A stretch of 64,000 nt of DNA, taken from positions 1,612,001 to 1,676,000 of the forward strand of contig NZ_CP117883.1 in assembly GCF_028736215.1 (NCBI RefSeq). The letters run 5' to 3'. The notes beneath the pieces are model-generated. The model was not told where the DNA came from, searched no databases, and saw nothing but the letters and a program-made list of their open reading frames with translations. Source of the stretch: Mucilaginibacter sp. KACC 22773 (GTDB lineage Bacteria; Bacteroidota; Bacteroidia; Sphingobacteriales; Sphingobacteriaceae). How positions within the stretch are numbered: position 1 is the stretch's first letter; the number at the start of each line of letters is the position of its first letter. Made by a program: the position numbers and the translations under genes. Positions 59,584 through 64,000 of the stretch are shown one piece after another.

Positions 59584-59671
59584 GGGGTATGATATTTAAT
59601 GTAATAGTTGATATAGAATTAACCCATAAATCCCATCGGTTGTTTTTAAATTAAATTATTTAACTGTATTG

Positions 59672-60151
59672 TTATCTCCGTTCAATTTTGCAGATAAAAC
59701 AACAGGCCTGGGCGTTGCGCGCATGCAGGTATTCGATATCGGGATGCTGGTCAAATAAATCGTTTATCAAGTCATCTACGTCAGCATCGCCAACCAAACG
59801 GGTCACCGCCATCATCTGATCTTTATTGTATCCAATAAGCGACAGCGGGAAACTTTGTTTATTCGCCTTAATTTCCGGCGGGAAACGGAATACATCAGTG
59901 TATTCTTCAACGTCTTCGGCATTCACAAACACTGGCCCAGGCTGGTTGTAGGCATTCTCAAGTTCAAAGGGCGAGTGTTTAAATAACAATCGCTTGTCAA
60001 CACCTTTGTTAAATGGTTTTAACGAGATGCGGCAGGGGCCCAGGCCGGTTGCCAGTTGTTCAACTACGGGGTTGCCAAAGTCGTCGGTCATGGTTGTTTT
60101 TATTTTTTGGACGAACGTTTTGGATAGAGGCACGATTTTAAAATTGTTCAT
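59672..60151 (-). CDS. DUF1203 protein, 159 aa
   Basis: From the ATG at 60151 the protein reads MNNFKIVPLSKTFVQKIKTT and continues GNPVVEQLATGLGPCRISLK, then GPVFVNAEDVEEYTDVFRFP, and ends ARNAQACCFICKIERR. These match DUF1203 (conserved CRxSL, C-terminal cysteines). No signal peptide is present, so it is cytoplasmic, and no activity is established for the family. An earlier in-frame start at 60454 would run through the repeat block at 60223-60340 and is unlikely. It is divergent from the LuxE-like gene. Confidence 0.85.
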   Translation of the reverse strand: MNNFKIVPLSKTFVQKIKTTMTDDFGNPVVEQLATGLGPCRISLKPFNKGVDKRLLFKHSPFELENAYNQPGPVFVNAEDVEEYTDVFRFPPEIKANKQSFPLSLIGYNKDQMMAVTRLVGDADVDDLINDLFDQHPDIEYLHARNAQACCFICKIERR

Positions 60152-60222
60152 GATATTGTTTTTTATATAGATCAAAGGTGGCGCAAGGGGGAATGAGTTC
60201 AAACCCGGAACTTGCGGAAATC

Positions 60223-60340
60223 GATTTGCAAGTGTGCAGATTTCAGATGTGCAGATTATTCTTCCCATTTTGTTGGGCAGTTCAAAGATTATAGATAGAT
60301 AAAAACATCTGCACATCTTGAATTTGAAATCTGCACATCT
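60223..60340. repeat. Inverted repeat with TCAGATGTGCAGAT words, between divergent genes
   Basis: The left arm (60223-60256) contains GTGTGCAGATTTCAGATGTG and onward; the right arm (60307-60340) is its near reverse complement with one extra AAT segment. It belongs to the family at 47176-47382. The right arm overlaps the TTTG element of the LuxE-like promoter. Confidence 0.75.
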
Positions 60341-60355
60341 GATTCCATATCTTTG
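60323..60355 (+). promoter_or_regulatory. Consensus promoter of the LuxE-like gene
   Basis: TTTG at 60323-60326 and TATCTTTG at 60348-60355 are 21 nt apart. The transcript would start near 60361, so an upstream ATG at 60353 is inside the promoter and the start at 60368 (or 60362) is favoured, with a leader of only a few nt. Confidence 0.65.
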
Positions 60356-60367
60356 CACCCGATGACG

Positions 60368-61348
60368 ATGCCCGGTAAACAACAGGTTTTTTCGATAAAT
60401 AGTAAAGAGCAGTTTGAGCAAACAGCTCTGCAGGTTTTTAAATACCAGGCCCAAAATTGTGCTATATACAGGCAGTTTATTGAAGGGTTAAAAATCGATT
60501 TAGCAAAAGTTACTGCAGTTGAAAAAATAGCTTTTTTGCCCATTGAGTTTTTTAAATCGCATGCCATTGTTAGTTCAAATGACCCGATTGAGGTCACCTT
60601 TACCAGTTCGGGTACTACGGGTATGGTAACCAGTAGCCATCATGTAACTGATAAAACGTGGTATGAAGATAGCTTCAGGAATGCCTTCAGTTTGTTTTAT
60701 AGCGATATTAAGGATTATACGGTATTAGCGCTATTGCCTTCTTATTTGGAGCGTGAAGGCTCATCGCTTATTTATATGGTTGATGATTTGATAAAACAGT
60801 CTGATAACCCGGATAGCGGTTTCTTTTTATATAACCACGATGAACTTTACCAACAACTTATAAAACAACAGGAAGCTCAAAAGCCGACTTTATTAATAGG
60901 GGTTACCTTTGGGTTGCTTGACTTTATTGAGCAGTACAATATTCATTTCCCCGAATTGATAGTAATGGAAACAGGGGGAATGAAAGGCCGCCGCAAGGAA
61001 ATGATCCGCGAGGAATTGCACCAGGTTTTGTGTAAAGGGTTCGGGGTAAGTACTATACATTCCGAATACGGGATGACGGAGCTGTTATCACAAGCTTACT
61101 CAAAAGGCGATGGCATTTTTGAGTGCCCGCCCTGGATGCAAATCATCATCCGCGATACTAACGATCCTATCACTACGTTAAGCAATGGAAAAACAGGTGG
61201 AATTAACGTGATCGACCTGGCTAATATCAATTCCTGTTCGTTCATAGCCACACAGGATCTGGGTAAAACTTATGCCGATGGCTCGTTTGAGGTGTTGGGC
61301 AGGTTTGATCAAAGCGATATTCGTGGATGTAATTTGCTGATTGCTTAA
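60368..61348 (+). CDS. LuxE/PaaK-like acyl-protein synthetase, 326 aa
   Basis: The N-terminus PGKQQVFSINSKEQFEQTAL and the ATP-binding P-loop-like segment TFTSSGTTGMVTSSHHV (about 78-94) match the LuxE acyl-protein synthetase group of the ANL superfamily. IHSEYGMTELLSQAYSKGD (about 228-246) is the usual E-x-G-M-T-E motif, and the end ATQDLGKTYADGSFEVLGRF has the family's D-L-G-rich part. It activates a fatty acyl group as an adenylate and moves it to a protein thiol; no luciferase or LuxC reductase is present. The start at 60368 is set by the promoter. It stands alone. Confidence 0.88.
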   Translation: MPGKQQVFSINSKEQFEQTALQVFKYQAQNCAIYRQFIEGLKIDLAKVTAVEKIAFLPIEFFKSHAIVSSNDPIEVTFTSSGTTGMVTSSHHVTDKTWYEDSFRNAFSLFYSDIKDYTVLALLPSYLEREGSSLIYMVDDLIKQSDNPDSGFFLYNHDELYQQLIKQQEAQKPTLLIGVTFGLLDFIEQYNIHFPELIVMETGGMKGRRKEMIREELHQVLCKGFGVSTIHSEYGMTELLSQAYSKGDGIFECPPWMQIIIRDTNDPITTLSNGKTGGINVIDLANINSCSFIATQDLGKTYADGSFEVLGRFDQSDIRGCNLLIA

Positions 61349-61407
61349 AACTTATAGCCAACTTAAGTATTATTGTTATTTTTGCACGCATCATAAATGC
61401 TGAAAAC

Positions 61408-62112
61408 ATGATTGAGAAATTTTTAAACGAGGAACAAGATCCAAAAACGGTTGAGAAAGTTTATTTCCGCCTGGTCGACCTGCTTTCTTCTGGTGAAGAG
61501 ATCATTTACATAGCGGTTCAGAAAAAGCCATTGGTGAATTTATTTCCGGATTGCATTGCCATAACCAATAAGCGTATCTTATTTTTTACCCCGGCCAACC
61601 TGGGCCTATCCATCAAATTTGTTGATTTTGTATGGAAGGATATTGTTGATGTATATACAAAAGAAGAAATTATTGGCGCTATATTCAGCGTAAAAACTAC
61701 CAACGGAGCCGAAATGGCTGTTGATTACCTGCCTAAAGTGCAGGGCCGTAAGCTATACCAATACGCCCAGGAACGTAAAGAAGTTGAACGCGAAGCCCGC
61801 CGCCAACGCGATTTGGAGCAAAAACGCGCAGAATCTGGCGCTGTTCAGTTTGATAACGCGGCCCGTACAACTCCCGCACAGCAGGTGTTTGCTGCCCAGG
61901 CACCGGTAGCCGCACCACAAATACCAACGCCAGCGCATGTTGCTCCACCCGTTCCAGCTCCGGCTCCTGAGCCTGTTGTGCAACAAGCTGCGGCCCCAAA
62001 ACCGGATGAACTCACTGAAAAGTTAAAAAGGCTTAAAATGCTTTTTGATAACGGCCTGATATCGCAGGAAGAGTACAATGCCAAGAAGCTTGATTTGTTA
62101 AGCGATTTTTAA
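61408..62112 (+). CDS. PH-domain protein with C-terminal SHOCT domain, 234 aa
   Basis: The N-terminus is a bacterial PH-like domain (about 25-130): GEEIIYIAVQKKPLVNLFPD then AITNKRILFFTPANLGLSIK and DIVDVYTKEEIIGAIFSVKT. A charged helix follows (EVEREARRQRDLEQKRAESG), then a Pro/Ala-rich linker at about 165-195. The last 35 residues form a SHOCT domain (KLKRLKMLFDNGLISQEEYN, then AKKLDLLSDF). SHOCT domains often occur at the ends of stress or membrane-associated proteins. No signal peptide is present. A TATTTTTG -7-like box is at 61377-61384. Role is unknown; membrane association through PH is inferred. Confidence 0.88.
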   Translation: MIEKFLNEEQDPKTVEKVYFRLVDLLSSGEEIIYIAVQKKPLVNLFPDCIAITNKRILFFTPANLGLSIKFVDFVWKDIVDVYTKEEIIGAIFSVKTTNGAEMAVDYLPKVQGRKLYQYAQERKEVEREARRQRDLEQKRAESGAVQFDNAARTTPAQQVFAAQAPVAAPQIPTPAHVAPPVPAPAPEPVVQQAAAPKPDELTEKLKRLKMLFDNGLISQEEYNAKKLDLLSDF

Positions 62113-62121
62113 AAAAAACAG

Positions 62122-62138
62122 ACCTGCGCTAAGCAGGT
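62122..62138. terminator. Terminator between convergent PH-SHOCT and GLPGLI genes
   Basis: ACCTGC (62122-62127) pairs with GCAGGT (62133-62138) around GCTAA, flanked by an A-run and a T-run (AAAAAAAAC upstream, TTTATTTTTTTT downstream), so it works on both strands. Confidence 0.85.
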
Positions 62139-63023
62139 TTATTTTTTTTCGGGTAATTCTATTGGGTTGTTATTTGTTTTGGAGTTTGAATTGTCGCCTT
62201 TGATAATATTTATAGACGATATCTTATTCGGGTCTATACTGGCCAAAGGTAATCCTGTGTTTCTTGAACTGCTGTTGAAATTACCATGTGCGCTTTTCAT
62301 AAATCCTTGCGGATCTTTGTCCCTCGCTTCTTTTAGCCGGGCTAATTCTTTTGGCTGTGTTTTAATATCATCGGCAGGGGGCTGTATGGTTTGTTTGCTT
62401 TGGCTGATATCCTCAAATCCCATAAAATTAAAAATAACTTCTTTTTTTATATCAGCGGCCTGTACAATTAAACCAGGGAGACCATTAAGTTTCCACGGGC
62501 CGTTTTTAAAAGGAAGGTCGGCGCAGAACCATGCTTCATAGTCGCGCCCTTTAAAATGAGCAGTAGCCTTTTGGCAATGCAGTGTGCCGATACTCAAAGT
62601 GTCATTTTGTATCGTCCAGTTAATAACGGGCAATGGTTCCTCTGTCAAATAAAAATTAATGATTTTTTCCTCAGTGTATAGCTTTTTTGTGGCGGGGTAT
62701 TGGTAGTACTCTTCATTGCTTATCACGCCGCCGCCAGTAATAGTTAAAGAAAGATGGTTAGGGTCGGCGGCCCCTTTAACCTGGTTTGCAATTTCATTAG
62801 CCATTTTTTCTTCCTGTTGTTGCTTGGTAAGGCTTCGGTAAACACTTGCACTGCGGCCCGATAGTAAAACCATGGTTTCTTTATAGGGCTTGGTGCGGTT
62901 GGCAGTATCCCTTATATGAATAAACTCATAAGTGGCCTTTGTAATTGCCAAATCGGGCGTTTGGGCTGATGCATTGTAAACGAAAATGCACATATTTATA
63001 AGTAGTAATATAAATGCTTTCAT
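62139..63023 (-). CDS. GLPGLI-family exported protein, 294 aa
   Basis: A signal peptide MKAFILLLINMCIFVYNASA with cleavage near Gln21 precedes a mainly beta protein. The family's diagnostic motif is NGLPGLIVQAAD (about 184-195), preceded by EAWFCADLPFKNGPWKL. The GLPGLI family is specific to Bacteroidota and has no assigned biochemical role, but is found exported, often with TonB or stress genes. The C-terminus has a short polar tail (NNPIELPEKK). It is convergent with the PH-SHOCT gene. Confidence 0.9.
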   Translation of the reverse strand: MKAFILLLINMCIFVYNASAQTPDLAITKATYEFIHIRDTANRTKPYKETMVLLSGRSASVYRSLTKQQQEEKMANEIANQVKGAADPNHLSLTITGGGVISNEEYYQYPATKKLYTEEKIINFYLTEEPLPVINWTIQNDTLSIGTLHCQKATAHFKGRDYEAWFCADLPFKNGPWKLNGLPGLIVQAADIKKEVIFNFMGFEDISQSKQTIQPPADDIKTQPKELARLKEARDKDPQGFMKSAHGNFNSSSRNTGLPLASIDPNKISSINIIKGDNSNSKTNNNPIELPEKK

Positions 63024-63266
63024 ACCGGTTAATATAATTTGTCTGGAGATTTTGTAAAACTAATAATTTAGTTATTGTATTTGCAAGTGTTTTTACAATT
63101 ACTATAACCTGTAGTAAAAGATAAAACAGCCGTTTTTTTGTTTGAGCTTGATCGTCGGTGGGGCAGGATTAATGCTAATACAGTAAGAGGAGAGATTTAA
63201 AAGGGATGTTACTTTAAAAACAATTATAGGGATAGTTAAAGCACCTAATCACCCAAAAAATAACTG

Positions 63267-63722
63267 CTAATTTAAAAGCCGTTCATCAAAGCTAAATGCT
63301 TCTGTGTTTGTTAGTTTTATCGCCCATGCAGCTGGATGTAAGGGATTTATAAGGTAGTTGTATTCGGCAGGTACAATGGATGAAGGAACTTTTATGGCCA
63401 GGCATTCACGTTTCTTCAAAAACTCATCACCTAATTGGCGCAATGTAACCGGAGGAGGTATCTCCCGCCAATTTGCGGGTAACAAAGCAGGGTTCAGCAC
63501 ATAGATGTTATCTTCGGGGATCTCAATTTCTACAAGGCAAAAATTATCAGGTACTAATAGGGGAGGCAGATGAACTAATACCTCAAGCACAGCTAGCGCC
63601 CGTGATGACGCCGTGTAAAGCATCGGTTTACCTTCACTATTCCAGCGGCCTCCATATAAGCGGGCCCCTGTGCCTGTTAAATCACCGGCATAGTTGCAGT
63701 TGGCAATGCGGTATAGTATCAT
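63267..63722 (-). CDS. RES-domain toxin (NAD+ phosphorylase-type), 151 aa
   Basis: The RES family is named for conserved Arg, Glu and Ser. Arg26 is in ARLYGGRWNSEGKP, Tyr36 in LYTASS, Glu47 in AVLEVLVH, and Ser115 in VPSSIVPAEYNYLINP, matching the expected active-site set. RES toxins degrade NAD+ and halt growth. It is encoded directly after, and overlaps by one base with, an Xre/MbcA/ParS-type antitoxin gene whose start lies off the window. Length is close to typical. Confidence 0.92.
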   Translation of the reverse strand: MILYRIANCNYAGDLTGTGARLYGGRWNSEGKPMLYTASSRALAVLEVLVHLPPLLVPDNFCLVEIEIPEDNIYVLNPALLPANWREIPPPVTLRQLGDEFLKKRECLAIKVPSSIVPAEYNYLINPLHPAAWAIKLTNTEAFSFDERLLN

Positions 63723-64000
63723 CAGGCAAAAATACCGTGCTCAATTCGGCCCAGTTCTTTAAAAACCATATCAAAACCTGCAGATGTATCCAGGATGGTA
63801 ACAGGGGCCTCGCCTTTAAAAATAAGTGATGGCGTTTTTATCCAGGTTTTGAATTTATCCATCGAACCAAAAACTTCCTGCCCACGGGTATAAAGGCGGG
63901 CAAGCTCAACGGCTTTTTCGGCGTATTCAGTTTTAATAATGGCATCATCTTCGTAGCGCTGTAAAGTACGCTCGCTAATGTGTAAGATAATGGCTAACTC
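63722..64000 (-). CDS. Xre/MbcA/ParS-type antitoxin of the RES toxin (N-terminus beyond window)
   Basis: The reverse strand is open from the right edge (93 codons) to TGA, which overlaps the RES ATG as TGATG. It reads ELAIILHISERTLQRYEDDA at the edge, the DNA-binding part of the Xre-like domain, then a DUF2384 toxin-binding region with RGQEVFGSMDKFKTWIKTPS and a final GRIEHGIFA. The antitoxin-first order and the translational overlap match the known Xre-RES type II toxin-antitoxin systems. The protein's first residues lie beyond base 64000. Confidence 0.9.
   Translation of the reverse strand, partial: ELAIILHISERTLQRYEDDAIIKTEYAEKAVELARLYTRGQEVFGSMDKFKTWIKTPSLIFKGEAPVTILDTSAGFDMVFKELGRIEHGIFA

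Noticed and set aside
60152..60454. An N-terminal extension of the DUF1203 gene through the repeat block
   Set aside because: The added residues come from repeat DNA and from the LuxE-like gene on the other strand; the family start is at 60151.

Overview
The window reads as chromosome of a Bacteroidota species, most likely Sphingobacteriaceae close to Mucilaginibacter or Pedobacter (inferred from gene families; no 16S is present). The signs are -7 boxes of the TAnnTTTG type with a TTTG element about 20 nt upstream, start codons without clear Shine-Dalgarno sequences, two FtsX/MacB-like ABC permeases, a TonB-dependent receptor with an N-terminal carboxypeptidase-regulatory-like domain, a GLPGLI protein, many PAS histidine kinases and a CcsA/CcmC-CcmD pair next to glutamate dehydrogenase. 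There is no rRNA, complete mobile element or CRISPR array. One tRNA (Arg, anticodon TCT) lies at 28420-28493.

Layout. 1-10 kb: an ABC permease cut by the left edge, an XRE regulator, an AraC regulator divergent from an aldehyde dehydrogenase/DUF779 pair, an exported papain-fold peptidase, and two histidine kinases, one carrying thirteen 21-residue repeats. 10-21 kb: two HAD phosphatases, two short-chain dehydrogenases with an AraC regulator, cytochrome c maturation genes, glutamate dehydrogenase and a second ABC permease flanked by repeat elements. 20.8-25.5 kb: a carbohydrate locus (pfkA, BadF-type sugar kinase, gap in one operon; a Nudix-like regulator; a second BadF-type kinase) with shared GTGTAA sites. 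25.8-36.2 kb: a Tat-exported Nif3-like protein, small genes, a candidate small RNA, the tRNA and a dense kinase/receiver cluster. 36.4-51.7 kb: envelope and housekeeping genes (TonB receptor, ankyrin protein, AsmA-like protein, ferredoxin-like protein, DUF3095 cyclase-like protein, nuclease, penicillin acylase, TPR protein). 52-56.5 kb is AT-rich and accessory-looking: a broken PD-(D/E)XK nuclease, a lipoprotein, a short MutS-like ATPase, a HEPN-like protein and a winged-helix protein interrupted by an amber codon. 56.5-64 kb: a fumarylacetoacetase-type hydrolase, tandem SYLF proteins, DUF1203, a LuxE-like protein, a PH-SHOCT protein, a GLPGLI protein, and an Xre-RES toxin-antitoxin pair at the right edge.

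The most striking feature outside genes is the number of self-complementary intergenic repeats built from short repeated words. They sit between convergent genes, where they could terminate transcription, and also between divergent promoters, where termination does not explain them. Two copies of one roughly 75-bp GC-rich palindrome arm and a classic CGTCATTGCGAGG-type palindrome are also present. The best candidates for new biology are the promoter-hairpin-terminator cassette at 27.86-27.98 kb, the repeat-built signalling helix in the kinase at 8.2-9.8 kb, the class III cyclase-like DUF3095 protein beside a ferredoxin-like protein, and the HEPN-like/winged-helix pair at 55.4-56.5 kb. All readings are by eye; no database search was run.
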